A stretch of 64,000 bases of DNA from Bhargavaea ullalensis (GTDB taxonomy: Bacteria > Bacillota > Bacilli > Bacillales_A > Planococcaceae): assembly GCF_040545425.1 (NCBI RefSeq), contig NZ_JBEPLW010000016.1. The stretch is one strand, 5' to 3'. Below the pieces are notes generated by a model that searched no databases, was not told the origin of the DNA, and was given only the letters and a program-made list of their open reading frames with translations. Positions 33,167-42,690 of the stretch are shown in pieces. The number at the start of each line of letters is the position of its first letter. Positions within the stretch are counted from its first letter, which is position 1. The position numbers and the translations under genes are program-made.

Positions 33167-34066
33167 GTGACGACGCCACAAATCGAACACCCGAAAGAAT
33201 TGTTGATGATAGAGGAGGATCCAAAGTCAAAACCCTATTTTATAAACGTCTTGATCCGGTTGTCAAAAAACAAGAGTGCACTCCTTGGAGCGGCTATTTT
33301 GCTTCTGTTCACCATTGCCTCTGTGTTTGCCCCGCTCCTTGCCACTCATCCGATCAATGAGATGAATTACGGAGAAAGTTTGGCCGGGCCAAGCTCGAGC
33401 CACTTCCTTGGAACAGACGAGTTTGGCAGGGACTTGTTCTCCAGAATCTTATACGGCGGCCGTGTTTCCCTACTGATGGGGCTTGTCGTCGTATCCATCG
33501 CCGGCACGGTGGGGGTTCTGCTCGGTGTGATTGCAGGCTACTTCAGGAAGATTGACATCTTCATCATGCAATGTGTGGATGTTCTGCTTGCGCTGCCGTC
33601 GCTGCTTTTGGCCATTGTCATCGTCGCCATCCTAGGCGTCGGATTGACGAACGCCATGATTGCGGTCGCCATCGCGGTCATTCCTTCGTTCGTCCGGGTT
33701 GTCCGGGGGTCGGTGCTCTCTGTGAGGGAAAGTGAATACGTGGAGGCGGCGCGTGCACTGGGTGTGAAGAATCATAAGATCATTTTTAAACATATTTTGC
33801 CTAATATCGCGTCTCCAATCATCATTCTGGCCACGCTCGAATTCGGAAGCGCTATCTTGGCAGCCGCTTCACTCAGTTTCCTCGGGTTGGGTGCGCAGCC
33901 GCCAAACCCCGAGTGGGGCGCTCTTGTATATGTCGGCAAGTCATTCTTGAGCCAAGCCTGGTGGATGACGGTGTTCCCGGGGCTTTGCATCATGCTGGTT
34001 GTATTGGGATTCAACTTGCTGGGTGACGGCCTGCGGGATGCGTTGGATCCGCGTCTGAAACTGTAA
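33167..34066 (+). CDS. Oligopeptide ABC transporter permease (DppC/OppC type)
   Basis: 299 aa, GTG start with AAGGAGGGG. N-terminal cytoplasmic segment, then HFLGTDEFGRDLFSRILYGG, characteristic of DppC, and the EAA loop EAARALGVKNHKIIFKHILP. Six TM segments. Confidence 0.94.
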   Translation: MTTPQIEHPKELLMIEEDPKSKPYFINVLIRLSKNKSALLGAAILLLFTIASVFAPLLATHPINEMNYGESLAGPSSSHFLGTDEFGRDLFSRILYGGRVSLLMGLVVVSIAGTVGVLLGVIAGYFRKIDIFIMQCVDVLLALPSLLLAIVIVAILGVGLTNAMIAVAIAVIPSFVRVVRGSVLSVRESEYVEAARALGVKNHKIIFKHILPNIASPIIILATLEFGSAILAAASLSFLGLGAQPPNPEWGALVYVGKSFLSQAWWMTVFPGLCIMLVVLGFNLLGDGLRDALDPRLKL

Positions 34067-34096
34067 TGAAGGCAGTTTGAAAGAGGAGGTTGAGCG

Positions 34097-35116
34097 ATGG
34101 AAAGCGTGAAAGAACGCAACAGCTTTGAAGTTCGGACAGAACTGGTGAAAGTAGAGAATTTGAACATTCATTTCAAGAAAAATAAAAAAGAAACCATGGC
34201 GGCCGTCAGAGATGTGAACTTCCATATCCTCGCAGGGGAAACACTTGCCGTAGTGGGGGAATCCGGATGCGGTAAAAGTGTGACCGCCCTCTCCATCATG
34301 AAACTGATTTCGCCGAACGACGGATTCGTGGAAGGTCAAATCCGTCTGGGCGATACTGATCTCAATAAGCTGACTGAAAAGCAGATGCGGGATGTGCGCG
34401 GCAATGAGATCTCAATGATTTTCCAGGAACCGATGACTTCGCTGAACCCGGTCCATAAAATCGGTGACCAGATCAGCGAGGTATTGAAGATTCACCATGC
34501 GACGCCGAAGAAGCGGCTGAAACAAGAATCAATCGACATGCTGAAAAAAGTCGGAATCCCTCGTGCAGACAAGATTGTGGATGAATACCCTCACCAGCTT
34601 TCAGGCGGGATGAGACAAAGGGTCATGATCGCGATGGCGATGGCTTGCCGGCCGAGGCTGCTCATTGCAGATGAACCGACCACTGCGCTTGATGTGACGA
34701 TTCAGGCACAGATCCTGGACCTGATGAACGACCTGAAAGAAACGATGAACACTTCCATCTTAATGATCACGCATGATCTCGGTGTCGTGGCAGAAGTCGC
34801 GGACCGGGTGGTGGTCATGTATTACGGGCAGATTGTGGAAGAGGCCGATGTCATGACGTTGTTCAAAAGTCCGAAGCATCCCTACACCGTCGGACTGCTG
34901 AATTCAATTCCGAATATCCACGCGGAGGAAGATGAACGCCTTGAGCCGATCAATGGCAATGTCCCGAATGTCGGAGCAGTGAAACAGGGTTGCCCGTTCC
35001 GGTTCAGATGCAATTTTGCAATGGCCAAATGCGGGGAGGAAAACCCGCCTATCTTCAAACATGGCGAACAAGGAGTCCGGTGCTGGCTTTATGAGGAAGG
35101 GGGAGCAATCGGATGA
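34097..35116 (+). CDS. Oligopeptide ABC transporter ATPase (DppD/OppD type)
   Basis: 339 aa. Walker A GESGCGKS, signature LSGGMRQRV, Walker B LLIADEPTTALDV and the C-terminal oligopeptide-transporter extension with a Cys cluster (GCPFRFRCNFAMAKC) that may hold an Fe-S centre as in other OppD proteins. Stop overlaps the next ATPase start by 4 nt. Confidence 0.95.
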   Translation: MESVKERNSFEVRTELVKVENLNIHFKKNKKETMAAVRDVNFHILAGETLAVVGESGCGKSVTALSIMKLISPNDGFVEGQIRLGDTDLNKLTEKQMRDVRGNEISMIFQEPMTSLNPVHKIGDQISEVLKIHHATPKKRLKQESIDMLKKVGIPRADKIVDEYPHQLSGGMRQRVMIAMAMACRPRLLIADEPTTALDVTIQAQILDLMNDLKETMNTSILMITHDLGVVAEVADRVVVMYYGQIVEEADVMTLFKSPKHPYTVGLLNSIPNIHAEEDERLEPINGNVPNVGAVKQGCPFRFRCNFAMAKCGEENPPIFKHGEQGVRCWLYEEGGAIG

Positions 35117-36141
35117 ATGAGGAGCAAAATGTCTTATTGGAAGTAACGGATTTAAAGACGCATTTTCCGGTTGGGAAATCGATCTTTGGAAAAGCAAAAG
35201 GAGCCGTAAAAGCGGTGGATGGAATTTCGTTTGTATTGCGCGAAGGAGAGACGTTGGGCGTTGTAGGAGAGAGCGGATGCGGAAAATCTACTACCGGCCG
35301 CAGTATCCTTCAGCTGATCAAGCCGACAAGCGGTTCTGTCAAGTTCAAGGGACAGGAAGTGACAAATTTAAAAGGGGATGAAATGCGGAAATTGCGCAGT
35401 GAAATGCAGATTGTATTTCAAGATCCGTATGCCTCCCTTAATCCGAGGATGACGATCAGCGCAATTTTACACGAAGCTCTCGAAACGCACCAGATCGGCA
35501 AGACAAAAAAAGAACGGGAGCAGCGGATCCAGGAACTGCTGGAAGTGGTCGGGCTCAATAAAAGCCATGCCTCCCGTTATCCTCATGAGTTCAGCGGAGG
35601 CCAAAGGCAGCGTATCGGGATTGCCCGGGCGATCGCCGTTAATCCGAAGCTGATCATTGCGGACGAGCCTGTTTCGGCCCTGGACGTTTCCGTACAGGCC
35701 CAGGTCGTCAATTTGTTCGAGGACCTACAAAAATCCCTTGGGCTGACTTACATTTTCATCGCCCACGATTTAAGCGTCGTCAAGCATGTCAGTGACCGGA
35801 TTGCAGTGATGTATCTCGGACGCATGGTGGAGGTTTCAAACAAGAAGGACTTGTTTGCAAACCCGCTTCATCCCTACACGCAAGCCTTGATGTCCGCGGT
35901 TCCGGTCCCCGATCCGAGCATTAAAAAAGAACGGATCATATTGGAAGGCGATGTGCCGAGCCCGGCCAATCCACCGGCAGGATGTCCGTTTAATCCGAGA
36001 TGCAAGTTTGCCATGGATGCCTGCCGATCCGTGAAGCCAAGACAGATTGAAGCCGAGGCGGGCCACTTTGTAAGTTGTCATTTATACGATCCTGAAATCA
36101 TGAAGAGCGAGCAGAAACGGGATATGCCGGTTCCTGTATAA
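35113..36141 (+). CDS. Oligopeptide ABC transporter ATPase (DppF/OppF type)
   Basis: 342 aa. Walker A GESGCGKST, signature FSGGQRQRIGIA, Walker B LIIADEPVSALDV, and the C-terminal GCPFNPRCKFAMDAC cysteine motif. Translationally coupled to the DppD-type gene. Completes the five-component importer. Confidence 0.95.
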   Translation: MNEEQNVLLEVTDLKTHFPVGKSIFGKAKGAVKAVDGISFVLREGETLGVVGESGCGKSTTGRSILQLIKPTSGSVKFKGQEVTNLKGDEMRKLRSEMQIVFQDPYASLNPRMTISAILHEALETHQIGKTKKEREQRIQELLEVVGLNKSHASRYPHEFSGGQRQRIGIARAIAVNPKLIIADEPVSALDVSVQAQVVNLFEDLQKSLGLTYIFIAHDLSVVKHVSDRIAVMYLGRMVEVSNKKDLFANPLHPYTQALMSAVPVPDPSIKKERIILEGDVPSPANPPAGCPFNPRCKFAMDACRSVKPRQIEAEAGHFVSCHLYDPEIMKSEQKRDMPVPV

Positions 36142-36175
36142 AAAGCAGACATTTCTGAAGGAGAGACTCAAACAG

Positions 36176-37618
36176 ATGGAAAACAAGCCAATGCGCCAGT
36201 TTGAAGACTTTACAGAACAACTGATCCACAATCACCAGATCCCGGGTGTTTCGATTGGTCTCAATCAAGACGGCAAAGCAGTTTATTTCAAGGGGTTCGG
36301 ACATCGGAATGTTGAAAAGAATTTGCCTGTCGAGCCTGAAACAGTGTTTGGAATTGCCTCCATCACCAAGTCATTCACAGCCGTGGCGATCATGCAGCTG
36401 CAGGAATCCGGAAAGCTGTCTGTGCATGACCGTGTCAAAAAGCATCTTCCGGAATTCCGGACAACAGATCCGGAGAAGACAGAACAAATGACCATCCACC
36501 ACTTTTTAACGAATTCCTCGGGCTTGCCGCCATTGCCTTCCCTGGTCTATGCCAATAAACGCTCCATGGATGAAGACCCGTCGACTGCAGATTATCCGGG
36601 TCTTGAAATCGACGAAGATGACCAACAATCCCCGCTGGATTCCTATGAAGACTTGATGGACTTTATAGGAGGTCTGGAATTTGATCTGCTGGGTCCGCCG
36701 GGACTGCATTTCAGCTACTCCAATGATGCATTCGCCTTGCTGGGGGCGATTATCGAACGGGCGAGCGGGATGCCTTACGAAAAATACGTCAAAAATCATA
36801 TTTTGGATCCGGCGGGAATGAAAAACAGCACATTTGAACTCGATGAACTGTCCGCCCAGGAAGACATTACAATGTTGTATGCAAAAAAAGAGAGCCGGAA
36901 CAACACGACCGCGATTTATCCTGCGCCGGTATGGTGGGATGCCCCTTCGATGAGGGCGGCGGGTTACTTGAAGTCCAGCGTGCAAGACATGCTGAGGTAC
37001 ACCGAGATTTACCGGAACAACGGAGTAGTTGACGGAAGGCGAATTCTATCCGAGGACAGTGTGCGCCAAATGACCTATCCCTACATTGAAATAGAGCCAG
37101 GAAAGTTTTATGGGTACGGCCTGGTGATCACACCCGACTATTACGGCCATAAATTGGTTGAACACGGTGGAAATCTGAAAGCGATTGCATCTTTGATGGC
37201 AGTAGTTCCGGAGATCGGCCTGGCCGGCGTCGTATTGACAAACCTTGCCGGCGTCCCGGCTTCGACCATTTTGATGGGGGCGCTCAATGAGCATCAAGGG
37301 TATGATGCGGAACATCCTCATATCCGTTACCGGGATGCCGAAATTTCTGGCGAAGAGCTGGAAAAGTACACCGGAACCTACGCTTCAAACGAAGGAATGA
37401 GTTTCTCGATTTCCGTGAACCAAGGTTCGCCGGTATTCACTACTCAGGGATCTTCGTACCCGATCCGCTTTATCGGGGAAGACCGCTTCTTGGTGGATAT
37501 TGAAGACCAGCAGGAAATTCTGAGCTTTAAATCAGACTACCAGGGGAACATTGACCGGGTTTCCTATCATTATCGGCAATTTCCAAAAGTAAAAGACACG
37601 AGCAAAGCGGGGGTGTGA
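36176..37618 (+). CDS. Cytoplasmic S12-family serine hydrolase (paralogue 2)
   Basis: 480 aa. ASITKSF (SxxK), FSYSND (YxN) and VEHGGN (HxG) motifs are intact. Longer than paralogue 1 by an insertion after SSGLPPLPSLVYANK that is shared with paralogue 3. C-terminal lipocalin-like domain (EKYTGTYASNEGMSFSI). No signal peptide. 34 nt after the ABC ATPase gene and 4 nt before paralogue 3. Confidence 0.88.
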   Translation: MENKPMRQFEDFTEQLIHNHQIPGVSIGLNQDGKAVYFKGFGHRNVEKNLPVEPETVFGIASITKSFTAVAIMQLQESGKLSVHDRVKKHLPEFRTTDPEKTEQMTIHHFLTNSSGLPPLPSLVYANKRSMDEDPSTADYPGLEIDEDDQQSPLDSYEDLMDFIGGLEFDLLGPPGLHFSYSNDAFALLGAIIERASGMPYEKYVKNHILDPAGMKNSTFELDELSAQEDITMLYAKKESRNNTTAIYPAPVWWDAPSMRAAGYLKSSVQDMLRYTEIYRNNGVVDGRRILSEDSVRQMTYPYIEIEPGKFYGYGLVITPDYYGHKLVEHGGNLKAIASLMAVVPEIGLAGVVLTNLAGVPASTILMGALNEHQGYDAEHPHIRYRDAEISGEELEKYTGTYASNEGMSFSISVNQGSPVFTTQGSSYPIRFIGEDRFLVDIEDQQEILSFKSDYQGNIDRVSYHYRQFPKVKDTSKAGV

Positions 37619-37622
37619 AGAA

Positions 37623-39044
37623 ATGAGCGTAATCCAAGTCGAACAAATTGACGGCCGCATCGAATCCTTGAAGGGGAAGTATAGGATTCCGGGGGTTGCC
37701 GTCGCTATTGCAAAAGACGGCAAGCCGGTTTATGAAAAGGGGTTTGGCCACCGGAACATCAGACAAGAGCAACCGGTAACGATGGACACTGTGTTTGGGG
37801 TTGCCTCCATCACAAAGTCATTCGTCTGTGTTGCCATTATGCAGTTGCAGGAAGCCGGGAAACTGAATGTGCATGACCCTGTCGTTGACTATCTTCCGGC
37901 GTTTCAGGTTAAAAACGGAACGGTCGATTCCATTACCATCCATCATTTGATGACACATACTTCCGGACTGCCGCCGCTGCCGACGTTGTTTTATGCAGGC
38001 AGGGAAAGCCGGATGAAAGATCCGTCACTGGCGGATTATCCGGGGCTGAAATTCCAAAGTGGTGATGACGGAGAGTCGATTGAAACATACGATCAATTGC
38101 TCCGGTTTATTTCACAACTGGATTTTGATTTGCTGGGGGAGCCGGGAACGGAATTCAGCTACTCGAACGATGGATATGCCATGCTCGGCATGATCATCGA
38201 AGCGGTGAGCCATGAAACGTTTGAAGGTTACCTTCGCAAGCATGTGTTCGAGCCACTGCAGATGAATCATTCCTGTGTCTTGATCGACGATCTGAAAAAC
38301 TCGGATGAAGTTACAATGCTATATTCCAAACGCAAAACTGAAGAAGGCGAGGAAGTGTATGAAGCCCCGATCTGGTGGGATTCACCTGCCATGAGAGGAG
38401 CAGGTGCCGTCAAGTCCACGGTGAGGGACTTGCTAAAGTACGCAGAAATTTACAGAACAAACGGCATATCGGGCGGCAGGCGGATTTTGTCGGAAGCCAG
38501 CGTGGAAGCGATGACCTCGTGCTATATCGAATGCTCGCCGGGCCAATTTTATGGATACGGTCTGATGGTCACGCCGGACTTCTTCGGAAGTAAGCTGATC
38601 CAGCACAGCGGAAACTCCAAAGCCATTGCCTCCCACATGTGCATCATTCCTGAGCGGGGAATCACAGGCGCGGTTTTGACCAACCTTGCGGGAGTTCCGG
38701 CACCGACAATTCTGGAAGGTGCGATTAATCTGATGGAAGGGCGGGAATTCGACGCCTTCCCTGTGGAAGCCGGCGGACACTCATACACCGACCGTGAACT
38801 GAGCGGCTACACCGGGCGGTATGTATCCAGTGAAGGGATGGAGCTGGCCGTTGCCCAGGATGGCACGAAGCTATTGTTCGAAGTACCAGGCGAGGAACAG
38901 CCGATCCAGGCTGCCGCTTTATCGGAAGACGTGTTCCTCATCTACGTCCGTGACCAAGCCGAAATCGTGCAGTTTAAGTGGAAGGACGGCCAAGTTGAGC
39001 GGGTCTTCTTCCACCACCGGCAATTCCCGAAAACCAAATCATGA
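37623..39044 (+). CDS. Cytoplasmic S12-family serine hydrolase (paralogue 3)
   Basis: 473 aa. ASITKSF, FSYSND and IQHSGN motifs as in paralogue 2, to which it is closest (shared HHLMTHTSGLPPLPTLFYA-type insertion). C-terminal SGYTGRYVSSEGMELAV domain. No signal peptide. The immediate tandem position beside paralogue 2 indicates duplication in place, with divergence likely broadening substrate range. Confidence 0.88.
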   Translation: MSVIQVEQIDGRIESLKGKYRIPGVAVAIAKDGKPVYEKGFGHRNIRQEQPVTMDTVFGVASITKSFVCVAIMQLQEAGKLNVHDPVVDYLPAFQVKNGTVDSITIHHLMTHTSGLPPLPTLFYAGRESRMKDPSLADYPGLKFQSGDDGESIETYDQLLRFISQLDFDLLGEPGTEFSYSNDGYAMLGMIIEAVSHETFEGYLRKHVFEPLQMNHSCVLIDDLKNSDEVTMLYSKRKTEEGEEVYEAPIWWDSPAMRGAGAVKSTVRDLLKYAEIYRTNGISGGRRILSEASVEAMTSCYIECSPGQFYGYGLMVTPDFFGSKLIQHSGNSKAIASHMCIIPERGITGAVLTNLAGVPAPTILEGAINLMEGREFDAFPVEAGGHSYTDRELSGYTGRYVSSEGMELAVAQDGTKLLFEVPGEEQPIQAAALSEDVFLIYVRDQAEIVQFKWKDGQVERVFFHHRQFPKTKS

Positions 39045-39057
39045 AGGGGTGAAGGTG

Positions 39058-40083
39058 ATGAATGCCACAACCAGGGCGAAAAGAAACTATACGAGTTATA
39101 TGACGCCGCTACAGTTCCTGGGGAATTTCACGGAAGCTTTGAACGGCCCCAATATTTATATGAAGCGGGATGACTTGTCCGGACTGACCGCCGGAGGCAA
39201 TAAAACCCGCAAGTTGGAGTACATCATGGCGGATGCGATTGAACAGGGCGCAGACACGATCATCACATGTGGTGCCACGCAGTCCAACCACTGCCGGCTT
39301 GCACTGGCCGCCGCCGTCAAAGAGGGGCTCAAGTGTTCCCTGGTATTGGAAGAAGTCATATCGAACAGTTACCATCCGGAAGCAAACGGAAATATCCTCC
39401 TGTATCACTTGCTCGGCGCCGACATCACCGTCGTTCCGAAAGGCACAAACATGCAGGAGGAAATGGAGAAAGCCGCTGAAAAGGTTCGAACGCAGGGGGG
39501 GCGCCCATACGTCATCCCCCTCGGCGGCTCCAATGTGCTCGGCGGATTGGGCTACGTCAAATGCGCCCATGAAATTATTCAACAGACAGAGGAAATGGGC
39601 GTGAATCTGGATGCCATCGTAGTGGCGTCCGGGAGCGGGGCGACCCATGCAGGGCTTTTGGCCGGTTTGGTTCAATCACGCCGTCCGATACCTGTGATTG
39701 GCATTAGCGTATCGCGCAACAGTGAAGATGCAGAAGGAATTGTAAGGGGGTTGGCAGAGGGCATATTGGAGGAGTTGGTTGTTCCAAAAAGCTTATCTGA
39801 CCGTTCCGTCCAATGTTTAGATGACTATGTGGGCGACGGGTATGCCATCCCAACGTCTTCCGCCCTGGAATGCATCCGGTTGTTGGCCAAAACAGAAGGC
39901 ATTTTGCTTGATCCCGTTTATACCGGCAAGGTGATGGCGGGGCTGGTCGGCCTAATAAAAGAGAAAGTGTTCAATAAGGGAGACAATATTCTCTTTATCC
40001 ATACGGGTGGCCTGCCGTCTGTTTTCGGTAGCGCCTCTATTCTAATCGGAAGCGGAAAAAGCGATGGACGAGATTCTAAGTAA
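39058..40083 (+). CDS. D-cysteine desulfhydrase / ACC deaminase-family PLP enzyme
   Basis: 341 aa from ATG 39058 (GGTGAAGG SD). Fold type II PLP enzyme: MKRDDLSGLTAGGNKTRKLE carries the PLP-binding Lys, TCGATQSNHCR the cofactor or substrate loop, and VASGSGATHAG the phosphate cup. Family members convert D-cysteine to pyruvate, ammonia and sulfide, or deaminate ACC or D-amino acids. Its place after D-aminopeptidase-like enzymes supports D-amino-acid breakdown. Its 3' end overlaps the RpiR gene start by 20 nt. Confidence 0.87.
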   Translation: MNATTRAKRNYTSYMTPLQFLGNFTEALNGPNIYMKRDDLSGLTAGGNKTRKLEYIMADAIEQGADTIITCGATQSNHCRLALAAAVKEGLKCSLVLEEVISNSYHPEANGNILLYHLLGADITVVPKGTNMQEEMEKAAEKVRTQGGRPYVIPLGGSNVLGGLGYVKCAHEIIQQTEEMGVNLDAIVVASGSGATHAGLLAGLVQSRRPIPVIGISVSRNSEDAEGIVRGLAEGILEELVVPKSLSDRSVQCLDDYVGDGYAIPTSSALECIRLLAKTEGILLDPVYTGKVMAGLVGLIKEKVFNKGDNILFIHTGGLPSVFGSASILIGSGKSDGRDSK

Positions 40084-40897
40084 GATTAAAGAACAGCAGC
40101 CAACTTTTTCGAACGCACTCAACAAAATCGCCGGTTTCTTTTTCAGCGATCCAAAGATATTCGCCGTCAGCTCCGCCAAAGAAGCGGGTTACAAAATCGG
40201 CGTCAGTGAAACATCCATTATCCGGTTTTGCCAAAAGCTCGGCTATGAAGGATACGGGGAGCTGCAACAGGATGTCCAAAGCCGGATCTTTGAAAAAAGC
40301 AGCCTGTCAGTTTATGTGAGCCAGAAGGAAAGTCAGGATGATTCAATTAAAAGTACAATGGCGCGAGACTTGGAAAACATCAAGAAATTGATGGAGAACT
40401 CTAGTGAAGAAAACTTGACGGAAGCCGTTAAGCGGTTAAGCCGATCAGAGCGGACGCTGGTTACTGGTGCAGGACCGTCTAGTTCAATGGCTGCCTGGTT
40501 CAGTTTTGCACTCGACATGGTGTGCGGGAATACGCGGGTGTTTTTTCCTGACCATGACAATATTCTGCTGCGGATCAATGAATTGAACGAAAACAGTGTG
40601 TTCGTCGCCTTTACTTTTCACCGCTACAACAAAGGAACGATCCTCAGTGCCAAAACAGCCAAGGAAAAAGGTTCGTTTGTCATCGGAATTACGGACCACC
40701 GGTTTTCTCCGATTTCGGAGGTGGCCGATCTGCTCCTTCCTGTAGAGCTGGGGATTAAGTCCTCATTGGACAGTGCACCGGCAGTGTTTTCACTGATGAA
40801 CAGTATTGTTTTCGCTATTTCCTCGCAAAACCCCGAGTTTATCCAAGAACGCATGAAACTGTTGGACACGGCAAATGCCAGAGACTTCTTTATTTAA
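40064..40897 (+). CDS. RpiR/MurR-family regulator (1)
   Basis: 277 aa. N-terminal RpiR HTH (AKEAGYKIGVSETSIIRFCQ, KLGYEGYGELQQD) and a C-terminal SIS domain (RTLVTGAGPSSSMAAWFSFA). SIS domains in this family sense phosphosugars or amino-sugar derivatives such as MurNAc-6-P. Last gene of the operon starting at 29148, overlapping the PLP-enzyme gene, so probably autoregulated with it. The 197-nt gap after it contains no clear terminator. Confidence 0.9.
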   Translation: MDEILSKIKEQQPTFSNALNKIAGFFFSDPKIFAVSSAKEAGYKIGVSETSIIRFCQKLGYEGYGELQQDVQSRIFEKSSLSVYVSQKESQDDSIKSTMARDLENIKKLMENSSEENLTEAVKRLSRSERTLVTGAGPSSSMAAWFSFALDMVCGNTRVFFPDHDNILLRINELNENSVFVAFTFHRYNKGTILSAKTAKEKGSFVIGITDHRFSPISEVADLLLPVELGIKSSLDSAPAVFSLMNSIVFAISSQNPEFIQERMKLLDTANARDFFI

Positions 40898-41094
40898 ACG
40901 ATTGTCTGTTAGTCATTGTAATGGGGGTGATGCATGAGAATGAGGGAGATCAAATGGCAGAAGGATAGTCAGTTGAAGTGAAATCGTCAGGAACATGTTC
41001 TTCTCCACTGCATGAGTTACAGTCAGTGATCTATCCATCAATGCAGACAATGGAATGGATCACACAACGATGACCTGAAAATGGAGGGACCGAG

Positions 41095-42666
41095 ATGAAG
41101 AAAGGTTCAAAGTTATGGGTGGTGATTGTTATATCTGTATTGTTGCTGAGTGCCTGTGATATGGGGAAAGCAAGTGAGGGGAAAAACGGGAAGGGGAACC
41201 GTGAAATTGTCGTGGCCACGGTTACGGAACCAGATTCAGTGGATGTCCATAAAACAAGCTCGATCAGTGACCCGACCGCCGCTGCCTATCTCTCATTCCT
41301 GAATATGGATGACCAAGGGAGCACCATTCCGGGGGCCATCAAAGATTACGAGGTATCAGATGACGGTAAAGAAATCATTTTCAGCCTGGAAGAAGGACTC
41401 ACTTTCCATTCCGGGGAGCCGTTCAACGCGGATGCACTGAAGAGTTCGATGGACAGATTCCTTGAGACGTCCCCGTTTTATGATAACGCCGGTGAGATCA
41501 CCGATATTGAAGTGATGGATGATTACACGATTAAGTTTACATGGGCCGAGCCGTATGCCCCGTTTTTCAGCAATGCGGTTTCGCCATACTTGGCTCCGCT
41601 TGATACGTCCGTGTTGGACGGAAACGGAGAGGGTTTTGAGAAGAACCCGAGCGCACTGGGGCCACTCAAAATCACGGATATCAAGCGTGGCGATTCCATT
41701 ACGTATGAACCGTTTGAAGATTACAAGTGGCCTGACGGCAAACCGAACTTTGACAAGGTGAAGTTCAGGTTTGTTCCTGACGAAGAAACACGCGCGTTGG
41801 AATTCAAAAAGGGAACCGTCAATATCCTGATGAATGTTCCGGGACAATATGTGGGCGAGTTGGAGAAAGATCCCGAAGTCAACATTGAGAAGGTTCCTGA
41901 CTACGTCCTGAACTATTTGGGTTGGAACAACAAGTTGCCGAAGTTCCAGGACGAGCGGGTCAGAAAGGCCATCGCCCTGGCAATCGACCGGGCACCGATC
42001 GTGGATACTGCACTCGAAGGATTTGCCAGACCGGTTTACGGTCCTCTTCCGGAAGCGACATTCGGCTACAGCGAAGAAATTGAAGAAAAAGCGAAAGAAA
42101 TCTATGCACGGGACACAGAAAAAGCGAAGAGCCTTTTGGAAGAAGCCGGTTGGACAATAAATTCCAAAGGCCTGGCTGAAAAAGACGGTGAGGAATTCAG
42201 CGTTGAATTGTGGGTGGACACAGACCCTGTGAATCACCGGATTGCACAAATCCTGCAGAACCAGCTGATGGAAATCGGGATCAAAATGAATATCTCGACC
42301 CAGGAGTCAGCTGCCATCATTGAACAGACGCCGCAGGGCAAGCATGAAATGATTTTGTGGGCGTACGGCTGGCTGGATGCGGATGTCATGTACTTCCTCC
42401 TGTTCGGAGAAGGCAGATCTACGCGGTTGCACTATGAAGATCCGGAGCTGAACCGAATTCTCAAAGAGGCACGAGTGGAAATGGACGTAGACAAACGGTT
42501 GGCCCTTTATAAGGAAGCACAAGAATTCGTGATGAAAGAAACTCCTTTTGTTCCTCTGTATGTGAAAGAGACGATTCATGCCACCCGCGGACTGGATAGC
42601 TTCAAAGCCCATCCGATCAGAAACTACATTGAATGGGAGCATGTAAAGGCTTCAGAAAACAACTAA
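41095..42666 (+). CDS. Oligopeptide ABC transporter substrate-binding lipoprotein (2)
   Basis: 523 aa, paralogue of the lipoprotein at 30555 (shared ITYEPFEDYKW, RALEFKKGTVNILMNVP and YGPLPEATFGYSEE-type blocks). Signal peptide with lipobox LLSAC. SD GGAGGGA. There is no second permease set in the window, so it probably feeds the transporter encoded at 32231-36141 with a different peptide specificity. Confidence 0.91.
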   Translation: MKKGSKLWVVIVISVLLLSACDMGKASEGKNGKGNREIVVATVTEPDSVDVHKTSSISDPTAAAYLSFLNMDDQGSTIPGAIKDYEVSDDGKEIIFSLEEGLTFHSGEPFNADALKSSMDRFLETSPFYDNAGEITDIEVMDDYTIKFTWAEPYAPFFSNAVSPYLAPLDTSVLDGNGEGFEKNPSALGPLKITDIKRGDSITYEPFEDYKWPDGKPNFDKVKFRFVPDEETRALEFKKGTVNILMNVPGQYVGELEKDPEVNIEKVPDYVLNYLGWNNKLPKFQDERVRKAIALAIDRAPIVDTALEGFARPVYGPLPEATFGYSEEIEEKAKEIYARDTEKAKSLLEEAGWTINSKGLAEKDGEEFSVELWVDTDPVNHRIAQILQNQLMEIGIKMNISTQESAAIIEQTPQGKHEMILWAYGWLDADVMYFLLFGEGRSTRLHYEDPELNRILKEARVEMDVDKRLALYKEAQEFVMKETPFVPLYVKETIHATRGLDSFKAHPIRNYIEWEHVKASENN

Positions 42667-42690
42667 TCGTTTAGTGGAGGCGGAGAAGTC

